62,059 bases of DNA. Source: Acidobacteriota bacterium. Its GTDB lineage: Bacteria > Acidobacteriota > Vicinamibacteria > Vicinamibacterales > 2-12-FULL-66-21. Below the pieces are notes generated by a model. The model saw nothing but the letters and a program-made list of their open reading frames with translations, ran no database searches and was not told the origin of the DNA. Both the position numbers and the translations under genes were made by a program. Positions 10,665 to 20,307 of this stretch are shown here, one piece after another; positions within the stretch are counted from its first letter, which is position 1, and the number at the start of each line of letters is the position of its first letter. Location: contig QHWT01000047.1 of assembly GCA_003222675.1 (NCBI GenBank), positions 1 through 62,059 on the forward strand, read 5' to 3'.

Positions 10665-12188
10665 TGAGTCATGCGTGGCAACGGCACCCGCAAACGCGCG
10701 GGCGCGCTCGGCGGCGCTCATGATCTTCGCGACGCCCGAGTCGGGCGGGAGCGCCGCGCCGCGATCCATCGCCGGTACCGCGAGATCGAGCTCGGGGCCG
10801 CCGCTCTCTCCTGTCAGCGCGACGCGGATCGGATGAAACAGCGCCCGCCCCTTCATGCCGGTCTTCTCCTTGACCTTGCTGGCGACCGCGCGAAACGCGT
10901 CCCGATCGAGGAGCGGAGTCGCGATGACGTCCGCGAGCGCGGCGATCACGTCGCGCGCGCCCGACTCGTGCAGCACTTCGACGACGTCGGGGCGGGCGAT
11001 CGCCGCACGCGCATCGTAGGCAAACAGGAACGCCACGCGGTCGGGAATCTCCTCGAGGCGATCGACGGAACCCACCGCCATGGCCAGGATCGATTCGATG
11101 TAAGCGAGCGCGGCATCCGACTTGCGGCGGATGAACCCGCGGGCCTGGAAATAGCGCGACGACTCCGCGGCAATCCGCGACGGGGCGGACGCCTTCATAT
11201 AATGACGATTCATCCACGCGAGCTTCTCGGGATCGAACACGCCCGCGCTGTGGCCGACGTTTTCGAGCGCAAAGCGGCGGGCGAGCTCCGCGAGCGGCAG
11301 CAGCTCCTCGGTGGTGCCGGCGCTCCCCGCGTCCGTCCGCGGAGACCAGCCAATCAATGCGAGACAATTCGTCAACGCCTCGGGGAGATACCCGCGCTCG
11401 CGGAACTCCGACACTGAGGTCGCGCCATGACGCTTCGAGAGCGGCGTGTGATCCGGACCCATGACCAGCGCGAGATGCGCAAACTTCGGCGTCGTAAACC
11501 CGAGCGCCCGATAGAGCAGCACCTGCCGCGGGGTGTTCGAAATGTGATCCTCGCCTCTGATTACATGCGTGATCTCCATCAGCGCATCGTCCACCACGAC
11601 CGCGAAGTTGTACGCCGGGCGGCCGTCGGAGCGAACGAGGATCGGATCCCCGATCACCTCCGTGTTGAACGTGACGTCCCCGCGCACGAGATCCTGGAAT
11701 GTCACGTCGACGCGCTCGGGCACTTTGAAGCGGATGACCGGCTTCTCTCCGGCTTCGAGCTTGCGGTGGACTTCCTCGGGCGGGAGGGCGCGGCACGTGC
11801 CGTGATAGCGCGGCGGTCGACCGGCCGCGAGGTCCGACTTGCGATCGGACTCGAGCTTCTGTGGTGAACAGAAACAATAGTACGCGTGACCGCCGCCGAC
11901 GAGCTCGTTCGCGTATGACGTGTACAGGTGCAGACGCTCTGATTGCCGGTACGGGCCGTGGGCGCCGCCGATATCGGGCCCTTCGTCCCATTCGAGCCCG
12001 AGCCAGCGCACGTCTTCGAGAATGCTGGCCTCGGATTCTTTCGTGGACCGCTCGGCGTCCGTGTCCTCGATGCGCAGGATGAATATGCCCTCGTGGCCGT
12101 GCGAGAGCAGCCAGTTGAAGAGCGCCGTGCGTGCGTTGCCGACGTGAAGCTGCCCGGTGGGGCTCGGCGCGAATCTGACTCGCATCAT
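10662..12188 (-). CDS. gltX: Glutamyl-tRNA synthetase (class I)
   Basis: Charges tRNA-Glu, and possibly tRNA-Gln in organisms using the transamidation route. The 508-residue protein begins MMRVRFAPSPTGQLHVGNAR, carrying the HIGH-type motif as HVGN. It has the zinc/tRNA-contact region, DGRPAYNFAVVVDDALM, IRGEDHISNTPRQVLLY, and the KMSKS-type motif as PLSKRHG. The C-terminal anticodon-binding helices follow (EKTGMKGRALFHPIRVAL). The last codons (ATHDS) overlap a repeat word. It is a full-length discriminating or non-discriminating type; the sequence alone does not say which. Confidence 0.97.
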   Translation of the reverse strand: MMRVRFAPSPTGQLHVGNARTALFNWLLSHGHEGIFILRIEDTDAERSTKESEASILEDVRWLGLEWDEGPDIGGAHGPYRQSERLHLYTSYANELVGGGHAYYCFCSPQKLESDRKSDLAAGRPPRYHGTCRALPPEEVHRKLEAGEKPVIRFKVPERVDVTFQDLVRGDVTFNTEVIGDPILVRSDGRPAYNFAVVVDDALMEITHVIRGEDHISNTPRQVLLYRALGFTTPKFAHLALVMGPDHTPLSKRHGATSVSEFRERGYLPEALTNCLALIGWSPRTDAGSAGTTEELLPLAELARRFALENVGHSAGVFDPEKLAWMNRHYMKASAPSRIAAESSRYFQARGFIRRKSDAALAYIESILAMAVGSVDRLEEIPDRVAFLFAYDARAAIARPDVVEVLHESGARDVIAALADVIATPLLDRDAFRAVASKVKEKTGMKGRALFHPIRVALTGESGGPELDLAVPAMDRGAALPPDSGVAKIMSAAERARAFAGAVATHDS

Positions 12189-12390
12189 TTAGAATTGCGC
12201 CGGGGCCCCACCCCCGGCGCCTGCCAGCGCTCGCGCTCGCTCGCGCCGATGGTTTGAGACAACCAGCTGCTTGGATAGGCGACTCTGCGGCGAACCGGCA
12301 CTGCCGGCGTCTGCCAGCGCTCGCGCTCGTCCTTCGAAGCTCCGCCGAAGGGTCGCTCCACGTTTGCGCTGCCGTTTCTGTACAGCGTAC
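12189..12390. repeat. ispDF-gltX spacer with a 19-nt direct repeat
   Basis: CTGCCAGCGCTCGCGCTCG occurs at 12221 and again at 12311, 90 bp apart. The rest is GC-rich, with GCCGGGGCCCCACCCCCGGC next to the gltX start. No ORF is convincing. Confidence 0.5.
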
Positions 12391-13545
12391 TCATCGCATA
12401 TCTCTCAGGAGGGCTACCGCATGCGCGGCGATGGCTTCGCCGCGGCCGACTGCATCAACGCCCTCGTTGGTCTTCCCCTTGATGCTGACGCGCGCGGGCT
12501 CGATGCCGAGCGCACCCGCGAGACCGACACGCATCGCCTCGATATAGTCTTGGATCTTCGGTGATTCCAGGATCACCGTCACGTCGATATTCGCGATCTC
12601 GAAACGCGCCGCGGCCACGAGTGCGACGGCATGACGCAGCAGCGCGATGCTCGACGCTCCTTTCCACCTGGGATCCGTGTCCGGAAAATGACGGCCGATG
12701 TCGCCGAGATTCGCGGCGCCGAGCACTGCGTCGGTCGACGCGTGACAGACAACGTCCGCATCCGAATGCCCCAGAGCGCCGCGCGGCGAAGGAATCGTCA
12801 CGCCGGCGAGCACCAGGCGCCGGCCGTCGACGAGGCGATGCAGATCGTATCCGGTGCCGACGCGCCCTGCAGTGCGGGCGGCGACGTGGCGGCGCGCAGC
12901 CGCGAGATCTTCCTCCGTTGTGATCTTCACATTCGCCGCCTCGCCTCGCACGACGTGGACGGGATAGCCTGCACGTTCCGCGAGCGCCGCTTCATCCGTC
13001 GCCTCGACGCCGGACCGTCCGACGGCGATGGCGGCGGCCAGCACGTCGCGCCGGAATCCCTGCGGCGTCTGCGCGAGAAAGATGGATTCGCGCGCCACGG
13101 TCTCGACGATGACGTCACGCTCGACACGCTTGACGGTGTCGCGCACCTCGAGGGCCGCAATCGCCGCTCCGTACCGGGCCGCGGCATCGATTGTCCGCGA
13201 AATCGTGTCGGCGCTCACGAACGGCCGCGCCGCGTCGTGAATCAACACGACATCCGCGCGATCGGGCACGCGTTCGAATGCGTTCGCGACCGAGTCCTGC
13301 CGCCGTTCGCCACCGGTTACCAGTCTCAGTTCGTGCTTCGTCGGACCGATGTAGTCAATGGCCCCGCCGTCGACCAGCGATGCGGGCATCACAACGATGA
13401 CGTCCGAGATCGCTGGATGCGTGTCGAACGCCGCGACGCTGCGCGCCAGCATGGAACGGCCACCGACGTCCAGCAATTGCTTCGGAATCGCCGACCCGAG
13501 ACGTGAACCTGAGCCGGCAGCAGCAATGATGGCGGTCACGTGCAT
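12391..13545 (-). CDS. ispDF: Bifunctional IspD/IspF (MEP cytidylyltransferase / MECDP synthase)
   Basis: Fusion of two non-consecutive steps of the MEP isoprenoid pathway. Residues 1 to about 222 are IspD: ITAIIAAAGSGSRLGSAIPKQ nucleotide-binding loop, VLIHDAARPFVS, and TPQGFRRD. Residues about 223-384 are IspF: GRVGTGYDLHRL, LGHSDADVVCHASTDAVLGA (metal-binding Asp/His), HFPDTDPRWKGASS, and KTNEGVDAVGRGEAIAAHA. The intervening enzyme, IspE, is encoded separately at 33275-34154 and is disrupted. Fusions of this kind occur in several phyla. The start at 13545 gives the normal IspD N-terminus. Confidence 0.97.
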   Translation of the reverse strand: MHVTAIIAAAGSGSRLGSAIPKQLLDVGGRSMLARSVAAFDTHPAISDVIVVMPASLVDGGAIDYIGPTKHELRLVTGGERRQDSVANAFERVPDRADVVLIHDAARPFVSADTISRTIDAAARYGAAIAALEVRDTVKRVERDVIVETVARESIFLAQTPQGFRRDVLAAAIAVGRSGVEATDEAALAERAGYPVHVVRGEAANVKITTEEDLAAARRHVAARTAGRVGTGYDLHRLVDGRRLVLAGVTIPSPRGALGHSDADVVCHASTDAVLGAANLGDIGRHFPDTDPRWKGASSIALLRHAVALVAAARFEIANIDVTVILESPKIQDYIEAMRVGLAGALGIEPARVSIKGKTNEGVDAVGRGEAIAAHAVALLRDMR

Positions 13546-13822
13546 GTCAGAACTGATGATTATAGCCGCCCCGCCTTCGCCGCTGGGTGGCTTCGGCGCG
13601 GCAGGCTCCGCCTCCGCTCGCGCGCAGACGAGACGGGCTCCGGCGAGGCGCCCGCCCGACTTCGCTTCGCGAAGGGCGAGTGGCTTCCGCTTCAGGCGGG
13701 CCCCTTAGTCGAAAGTACGCACCTCGTACGGTTCCACTACGATCTGAATCGGCCCAGGCCCGCCTGCGGGCGTTCACCACCCGATGCAACGAGGTACGTA
13801 GGTTGCCTCTTGCCTCGATGCC
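13546..13822. other. Divergent intergenic region between ispDF and the PIG-L gene
   Basis: A 277-base spacer between divergent genes, so promoters for both are expected. It has GC-rich inverted segments (CTTCGCTTCGCGAAG; GTACGCACCTCGTACGG near 13708 and CAACGAGGTACGTAGG near 13788) and a GGCCCAGGCCCGCCTGCGGGC stretch. I saw no convincing -35/-10 pair and no small gene. Confidence 0.4.
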
Positions 13823-14665
13823 GTGGTTCCTGTCGAGTTGCTGCGTCCGGCGTCGCGGCTGTTGATCATCGCGGCGCATCCTGACGACGAGACTTTAGGC
13901 GCCGGCGGCCTGATGTGTTTGCTGCAGCGGCAGCGCGACACAACGGTTGCGATTGCGCATCTCACCGACGGCGCGCCACAAGACATGCACGACGCGACAG
14001 CGGCCGGCTTTCGAGACCCCGGTGCCTACGCACACGCAAGACGCAGGGAACTGAACGCTGCCCTCGAGCAGTTGCCTGACGGTACCCCGGAGTTGTATGC
14101 CCTCGGCTTCCGCGATCAGGAAGTCGCACACGGGCTCCTCGACGCCGTGGCGGTCGTTCGCGGCGTCGTTGAAACGTTCAGACCCACTATCGTGATGACG
14201 CATCCGTACGAAGGAGGGCATCCCGATCACGATGCCGCAGCGTTTGCGGCGTACGCGGCGCTCAGCGGCCCGGCCGCGCCGAAACCTCCGCCACGCCTCC
14301 TCGAAATGACGTCGTACTACTGGACAGGAGACATCTTGCATTCGGGCAAGTTCCTCCCGTCTGCCGAACCGGAGACGACGCTTCACCTGTCGCGGGAAGT
14401 GCTGGCGATCAAGCAGCGGATGCTGCGGTGTTTCACGTCGCAGCGCCGAATAATCGACGCGCTCAACGTGCGGGAGGATGAGCGCTTTCGGCCCGCGCCA
14501 CACTACGAGTTCCGCCGTCCTCCGGCGGCACCCGGCTGCATTTTTTATGAACGTTTCAACTGGGGCCTGGATAGCGCCACGTGGTGCGAGTACGCCGAAG
14601 CGGCGTTGAAAGCCCTGCACATCGCGCCGATCGACGTCTGCCGGACGGCGCAGCTATGGCTCTGA
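13823..14665 (+). CDS. PIG-L/LmbE-family N-acetyl-sugar deacetylase
   Basis: Zinc-dependent deacetylase of the LmbE/PIG-L family, which removes N-acetyl groups from GlcNAc-containing small molecules. Residues 17-23 are AAHPDDE, the metal-binding signature, and a later THPYEGGHPDHDA supplies the second metal His. Length (280 residues) is usual. It overlaps the next gene, a GT4 glycosyltransferase, by 10 bases, and a GNAT-fold acyltransferase follows with ATGA overlap, so the three are translationally coupled. Such trios resemble glycosyl-thiol or glycoconjugate pathways (a GT4 plus PIG-L pair makes bacillithiol). The substrate here cannot be told from sequence. Confidence 0.9.
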   Translation: MVPVELLRPASRLLIIAAHPDDETLGAGGLMCLLQRQRDTTVAIAHLTDGAPQDMHDATAAGFRDPGAYAHARRRELNAALEQLPDGTPELYALGFRDQEVAHGLLDAVAVVRGVVETFRPTIVMTHPYEGGHPDHDAAAFAAYAALSGPAAPKPPPRLLEMTSYYWTGDILHSGKFLPSAEPETTLHLSREVLAIKQRMLRCFTSQRRIIDALNVREDERFRPAPHYEFRRPPAAPGCIFYERFNWGLDSATWCEYAEAALKALHIAPIDVCRTAQLWL

Positions 14666-15708
14666 CCGTTGTCAGCGTCGCCTATCCGTTCGCGACAGCT
14701 GGCCCTGACGCGGTGGGCGGCGCCGAGCAGGTCCTGGCCGCTGTCGATTCCGCGCTCGTGCGCGCCGGGCACCGATCGATCGTCATCGCGCAGGACGGAT
14801 CGCGGACGGACGGGACGCTCGTCCCAATTCCTCCGCACAAGGGCATCGTCGACAGCGCCGCGTATTCATCGATTCATCAGCACGTCCGCAACGCGATCGC
14901 GCACACGCTCGATCGCTGGCCCGTGGACGTGTTCCACTTCCATGGAGTCGACTTCGATGCGTATCTGCCGCCTGACGGGACCGCGGCGCTTGCCACGCTG
15001 CACCTGCCTGTCGACTGGTATCGGCAGACAGCGCTGCGGCCCGCGCGGCCCCGCACGGTGCTGGCGTGCGTCTCGGAAACACAGCGCCGCGCGCTTGGCG
15101 CACGTGCCGACAACGTCCTCGTCGTGCCGAACGGCGTCGCGATCGACGAGCGCCGCGCGTCCGATCGGCGGGAGCCGTTCGCTCTCGCGCTCGGACGCGT
15201 CTGTCCCGAGAAAGGGTACGAGCACGCGCTCGACGCCGCGCGCCTCGCCGGCTGTCCGCTGCTCCTGGCGGGGCGCATCTTTCCGTATGACCTTCATCAG
15301 CGCTATTTCAACGAGAAGATTGCGCCACGCCTCGATGAGAACCGCAGGTTCATCGGACCGGTGGTCGGTGACGCGAAGCGGCGGCTGCTGCGGCGGGGGC
15401 GCTGCCTGCTGGTCCCGAGCGTTGTCGCGGAGACCAGTTCGCTTGTCGCGATGGAGGCGCTCGCGGCCGGGACGCCGGTCGTGGCCTTTCCGCGCGGCGC
15501 GCTCGCGGAACTGATCGAGGACGGAGTCACGGGATTCCTCGTCCGGAGCGTGCCGGAAATGGCCGACGCGATCCTACGAACCGATTGCCTCGATCGTGAC
15601 GCATGCATCGCGACGGCACGCGCGCGGTTCTCGGAAACGCGGATGATCGATCGGTATGTCAGCGTGTTTCGCGCCCTGGCGTCGGGCGGCTCGGCAGACG
15701 CGTCATGA
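14656..15708 (+). CDS. Glycosyltransferase family 4 protein
   Basis: GT-B fold retaining glycosyltransferase of 350 residues, starting MALTVVSVAYPFATAGPDAV with the glycine-rich acceptor loop GGAEQVL. The C-terminal donor-binding half shows NVLVVPNGV, LGRVCPEKGYEHAL, and the family signature VPSVVAETSSLVAMEALAAGTPVVAF, then DGVTGFLV. The ATG at 14656 overlaps the PIG-L stop. The frame runs back to 14581 but those codons overlap the upstream gene. Donor and acceptor sugars are unknown. Position between a deacetylase and an acyltransferase suggests all three act on one glycosylated small molecule or glycan. Confidence 0.9.
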   Translation: MALTVVSVAYPFATAGPDAVGGAEQVLAAVDSALVRAGHRSIVIAQDGSRTDGTLVPIPPHKGIVDSAAYSSIHQHVRNAIAHTLDRWPVDVFHFHGVDFDAYLPPDGTAALATLHLPVDWYRQTALRPARPRTVLACVSETQRRALGARADNVLVVPNGVAIDERRASDRREPFALALGRVCPEKGYEHALDAARLAGCPLLLAGRIFPYDLHQRYFNEKIAPRLDENRRFIGPVVGDAKRRLLRRGRCLLVPSVVAETSSLVAMEALAAGTPVVAFPRGALAELIEDGVTGFLVRSVPEMADAILRTDCLDRDACIATARARFSETRMIDRYVSVFRALASGGSADAS

Positions 15709-16715
15709 TCGACGTCATCACCAGGCAGGAGGCGATGGATGCGCTCGCGCCGCAGTTGCGCGAGCTCTGGCTGAGATCGGCGAATCCCACGATCTTCACC
15801 TCGCCTGAATGGATCAGCGCGTGGTGGTCGTGTTTCGGCACCGGCGAGTTGCACGCACTCGTTCAGCGCGACGACGGAGCGCTCGTGACGTTCGCGCCGT
15901 TCTTCGTCCATCGCGGCGCCAGCAACGAGCCAGAGCTGACGCTGATCGGCATCGGCAACTCCGATTACCTCGACGTGATGGCGACGAGCCGGCACAACGT
16001 CACGGCCGTCATGCGGGAGATCCTCGGCTGGTCGGTGCGTCACAAGATTCGACGCGCTGAATGGCCTCAGCTGCGCGCCGACGCCACGCTTGCGGAGGCC
16101 GAACTCCCGGCCGGATGGGGTTGCACGTTGCACGATTCGGCGCCGAGTCCCGTGGTTGCCCTGCCTTGGACCGACAGCGCCTTCGATCGTCAGATATCGC
16201 CGAAGCTGCGCAAGAACCTGCGCCACGCGCGGCGCGCGGCGACGGCCCGTGGATCCGTGTGGTTCGAGCACGCATCGGGCGAGGCCGTCGAGCATGCGAT
16301 CGAGACGCTCTTCGCGCTGCATGCCGCGCGATGGCGGGCGACAGGTCAACGCGGCGTGCTTGAGGATCCCGCGGTCCAGCGCTTTCATCACGCGGTCGCG
16401 CGCGCCGCCGATGCATCCGGCATGCTTCGATTGATCCGGCTGTCGATTGGGGGGGAAACGGCGGGCGTGCTCTACGGGTTCACGACGCCGGCGGGCGCCT
16501 GTTACTACATCGGGGGGATGAATCCCGCGATGGCCAGCTTGAGCCCTGGCGTGCTCCTCATCAGAGAAGCCATCCATCGCGCGATCGACGAGGGGGCAGT
16601 CGAGTTCGATTTTCTCGCCGGCCGCGAGGTTTACAAGTATCGATGGGGCGCGCGCGATCGACGCATATTCCACTGCCGCCTGCGGCACCATTCGAATCGA
16701 GGACCTTCCACCTGA
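15705..16715 (+). CDS. GNAT-fold acyltransferase (CelD/BioF2-like)
   Basis: Predicted N-acyltransferase of 336 residues. The start MIDVITRQEAMDALAPQLRE at 15705 overlaps the GT4 stop (ATGA). Features match the CelD/BioF2-like group: FTSPEWISAWW near the N-terminus, KLRKNLRHARRAA in the middle, and a C-terminal domain with GETAGVLYGFTTPAGACYYIG, LSPGVLLIREAIHRAIDEG and VEFDFLAGREVYKYRWG. In related clusters these proteins acylate amino sugars or cell-wall components. The last codons and stop lie inside a perfect 7-bp hairpin (16707-16722). Confidence 0.82.
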   Translation: MIDVITRQEAMDALAPQLRELWLRSANPTIFTSPEWISAWWSCFGTGELHALVQRDDGALVTFAPFFVHRGASNEPELTLIGIGNSDYLDVMATSRHNVTAVMREILGWSVRHKIRRAEWPQLRADATLAEAELPAGWGCTLHDSAPSPVVALPWTDSAFDRQISPKLRKNLRHARRAATARGSVWFEHASGEAVEHAIETLFALHAARWRATGQRGVLEDPAVQRFHHAVARAADASGMLRLIRLSIGGETAGVLYGFTTPAGACYYIGGMNPAMASLSPGVLLIREAIHRAIDEGAVEFDFLAGREVYKYRWGARDRRIFHCRLRHHSNRGPST

Positions 16716-16722
16716 AGGTGGA
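16707..16722. terminator. Hairpin at the convergent acyltransferase/plsC end
   Basis: TCCACCT-GA-AGGTGGA is a perfect inverted repeat that contains the acyltransferase stop codon. A second related hairpin, CTTCCACC-TTTA-GGCGGAAG, lies at 16749-16768. There is no T-run, so this is more like a REP-type hairpin at a convergent junction than a standard intrinsic terminator. Confidence 0.4.
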
Positions 16723-16756
16723 GCTACCTGAGTTGTGGCGCGCGTGGCTTCCACCT

Positions 16757-17608
16757 TTAGGCGGAAGAATCTGCGCTCGCCATGGATTCATCGAGCGATG
16801 CGCGCACATGTTCCCGCACGCGGTCCGCCAGCGCGCGGACAGCGTGGCGCGCGACGCCGGATGTGTCGATGGGCTCGTGTACGGTGACGGTTACGTCGCC
16901 GGGGCAGACCATCAGCCGCCCTTTCTGCATGACATGCCGGCTCCCCGAGATGCTGATCGGCACGACCGGCACACCCGACTCCAGCGCGAGCACGAACGAT
17001 CCTCCCTTGAAGCGCGCAACCGCTCCGTCCACGCTGCGCGTCCCTTCGGGGAAGACGATCAGAGAATGATGCTCCCCCACGAGCCGGGCCATCTTCTTGA
17101 TGACGCCGGCGCCCGGCCGCGATCGATCGACGAGCAGATGTCCCGTCCGCTGCAGGTGCCATCCGAGAAAGGGGATCTTCCCGAGCGAGTCCTTCGCGAC
17201 AATGCGCAGTTGATACGGAAGCGCGGCGAAGACGATTGGAATGTCGTAGATGCTCTGGTGGTTCGCGGCGAAGACGTAGCTGCGCGACGGATCGATTCGC
17301 ACGAGGCCATTGACGTGCACCCGCACCCCCGTCGTCTTCAGAATCAGGCGCGCCCACGCGCGCGCACACTTATGACCGAAATTACCGCCAGGGTCGAAAA
17401 TGGTGGACAGGAGCGAAACTGTTCCGAGAACGACCGTGTACAGGCTGACGGCAGGTATGAGGTACAGGACAGTCCGCCAGAGGTGAAACCGAGTCAATGT
17501 AAGAAGAATGCTGAGGGCCAGCAGAAATGAACGCTCGTCAACATCAAAGGCTGAAGGTTGAATGCCGAGAGGCTCGTCCTTCGGCATTCGGCGCTCAACA
17601 TTCGGCAT
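16757..17608 (-). CDS. plsC: 1-acyl-sn-glycerol-3-phosphate acyltransferase
   Basis: Membrane acyltransferase that makes phosphatidic acid. The catalytic block NHQSIYD is at residues 116-122 and the glycerophosphate-binding FPEGTRS at about 186-192, with KGGSFVLALESGVPVVPI after it. Two hydrophobic N-terminal segments (residues about 28-70) fit membrane attachment. The start is uncertain. The first 22 codons (MPNVERRMPKDEPLGIQ and on) are written in the ATTCGGC-word repeat that fills the spacer and need not be translated. Convergent with the acyltransferase gene. Confidence 0.92.
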   Translation of the reverse strand: MPNVERRMPKDEPLGIQPSAFDVDERSFLLALSILLTLTRFHLWRTVLYLIPAVSLYTVVLGTVSLLSTIFDPGGNFGHKCARAWARLILKTTGVRVHVNGLVRIDPSRSYVFAANHQSIYDIPIVFAALPYQLRIVAKDSLGKIPFLGWHLQRTGHLLVDRSRPGAGVIKKMARLVGEHHSLIVFPEGTRSVDGAVARFKGGSFVLALESGVPVVPISISGSRHVMQKGRLMVCPGDVTVTVHEPIDTSGVARHAVRALADRVREHVRASLDESMASADSSA

Positions 17609-17626
17609 TGGCGTGATTCGCCGTTC

Positions 17627-17645
<19 letters not shown>
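17560..17645. repeat. CATTCGGC-word element overlapping the plsC start and the PIN/TRAM gene end
   Basis: Repeated words GGCATTCGGC, CAACATTCGGCATTGG and GGCATTCGGCATTC occur on this strand, preceded near 17550-17570 by GAAGGTTGAATGCCGAGAGG as a complementary arm. The element forms the junction and encodes both the last residues of the PIN/TRAM protein (ARMPNAK) and the first of the plsC frame (MPNVERRMPK). Confidence 0.6.
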
Positions 17646-18694
<1,049 letters not shown>

Positions 18695-18774
18695 GGGGGC
18701 TCCGGATATGAAAAGACCATCATACCCTGTGGTGTCAGGGCTTTAGTCTGTGCTGTCCTGCTTTGCCGGACCCC

Positions 18775-20034
18775 TCATTTTGGCCACCCGCTCTGTGGCA
18801 GCCCCGGTTCGATCTTCAGCGCGTTCTTGTAATACAGCTTCTTCAGAACATCGTCCGGCAGGCTCATGCCATACATCTTCCAGAATGCGTGATAGCCGCG
18901 GTAATAGTCGAAGTACTCATCCTTGGTCTCGAACACGCGCCAATAGTACGGATATTCGGACGGCTCGTACGTGTCCTTCCCGAACATGATGCGGTCCTGA
19001 TACTTCGTGAAGAATTCGGCCGAGCCCCGCGGCTGCCGGCCAAACTCATACAGCACCGCGGCCACGTCGAAATAGAGATTCGGAAGCGTATCGAGCAGCT
19101 TCGCCGCGCGCTGCAGATCGTTTGCGTACCACGCGAAGTGCGCAGCAATGAACCGCGTGTTCGGGTGCTTCGCGAACATGTGGTCGCGCTCTTTCATGAG
19201 TTGCTCGAAGCTCGGGTAGCGGCCCGGCGGGCTCTGGCGGCTGGGAAAGATGTTCAGTTCCAGCCAGCGCTCGTTGTGATTATCGACGGGCGAGAAAAAC
19301 TCCTGCGGCTCCGCGGTATGAATAATGACGGGGATGTTCAGCTTTCCCGCGAGGTCCCAGACGGGATCGAGGTCGGCATCGTCAACGGCGAGGCGCGATC
19401 CGTCGCCCTTCTTGTTTCGCAGGCCGAGTTCCTTGAAGACCTTCAATCCGATCGCCCCGTTCCTGACGGACTGCTCGAGGTCGGCGAGCGCCTTGTCCTT
19501 CCATCCCGGGCCGCCCGCCCCTTCCCAGTTCACATTCGCGAACACGCGGAAACGATCCTTGAAGGGGCTGCTGTTGATCCCGTCGACCTTCTGCTTGATC
19601 TGCGCGGGATCGAACCCGCCGGACAGATCGACGAGGACTCGCAGGTTGAGCGCGTCCATTTCCTTCACGCGCTCCTCCATACCGTCGACGCGCGAGGTTC
19701 CGTGCGTGTGGACGTCGACGACAGGGAACTTCGCGCGCGGGACGAGGTGCTCCTGCGCGACGACAGTCGATCGCGGGCGGTAGTCGACGATGCTGGGCGC
19801 GGCCTGGGCGGGCTCCATGCACCGGAGGTGACGAAACTCGGTCATGCCAGGCGGGCATTCCTGCCCTTCCTCGATCGGCGTGCCCTGTCCGCCCCGTCCG
19901 CCGCCTTGTCCACGGCCGCCCCCCTGCGCTTGCCCGGCGGGCGTGGCGCTCTGCGGCGGTTGCGCGATCAGCGACCCGCCCGCGACCGCCAGCGAAATCC
20001 CCAGGATCAAATAGTGCGTCGAAAGCCGCATCAA
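18775..20034 (-). CDS. Secreted amidohydrolase-family protein
   Basis: TIM-barrel metal-dependent hydrolase of the amidohydrolase-2 type (419 residues). An N-terminal signal peptide (LILGISLAVAGGSLIAQ) is followed by a Gly/Gln-rich linker (about 33-51). The core has VVDVHTHG at 107-112 (metal-binding HxH), VIIHTAEPQEFFSP, FIAAHFAW, IMFGKDTYEPSEYPYYWRVF, and a C-terminal LYYKNALKIEPGLP. Export suggests a periplasmic substrate, but the sequence does not show which. Acidobacteriota carry many such genes. It is divergent from mtnB, with a REP array between them. Confidence 0.82.
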   Translation of the reverse strand: MMRLSTHYLILGISLAVAGGSLIAQPPQSATPAGQAQGGGRGQGGGRGGQGTPIEEGQECPPGMTEFRHLRCMEPAQAAPSIVDYRPRSTVVAQEHLVPRAKFPVVDVHTHGTSRVDGMEERVKEMDALNLRVLVDLSGGFDPAQIKQKVDGINSSPFKDRFRVFANVNWEGAGGPGWKDKALADLEQSVRNGAIGLKVFKELGLRNKKGDGSRLAVDDADLDPVWDLAGKLNIPVIIHTAEPQEFFSPVDNHNERWLELNIFPSRQSPPGRYPSFEQLMKERDHMFAKHPNTRFIAAHFAWYANDLQRAAKLLDTLPNLYFDVAAVLYEFGRQPRGSAEFFTKYQDRIMFGKDTYEPSEYPYYWRVFETKDEYFDYYRGYHAFWKMYGMSLPDDVLKKLYYKNALKIEPGLPQSGWPK

Positions 20035-20127
20035 ACCTCCGGAACGAGTATGTGCAAGATTAGTGTAAGCCGGTCTGACAGCCTCCGCTAAAGCTACGGC
20101 GGTCCGCCGAAGCGTTGCGCGAAGGGG

Positions 20128-20280
20128 GAAGACCCGGCCTACAATGCACGTGTAGGCCGCCTCCTTAGACGCGGAATGCGTCGCCGGGTCTGAAGACCCG
20201 GCCTACAATGCACCGTGTAGGCTGCCTCTTTAGAGGCGGCATGTGTCGCCGGGTCTGAAGACCCGGCCTACAATCTGCGT
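20128..20280. repeat. REP array: three 64-65 bp units with CCGGGTCTGAAGACCCGG hairpins
   Basis: Complete hairpins GCCGGGTCTGAAGACCCGGC lie at 20183-20202 and 20248-20267, preceded by a half unit starting GAAGACCCGGCCTAC at 20128. Between hairpins lie GTGTAGGCCGCCTCC and GTGTAGGCTGCCTC segments. The period is 64-65. The family recurs singly at 31270, 40472, 48059 and 61998. The array fills most of the divergent region before mtnB. Confidence 0.9.
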
Positions 20281-20307
20281 GTGGGGCGCCTCTTTACGTT
20301 GCAGGCC

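Noticed and set aside
18864-20091. Plus-strand ORFs opposite the amidohydrolase gene
   Set aside because: The minus strand has a signal peptide and the HxH metal motif; the plus frame has no recognisable features.
20128-20280. CRISPR array
   Set aside because: Repeats are hairpins with near-identical intervening sequence and only three units; no unique spacers and no cas genes.
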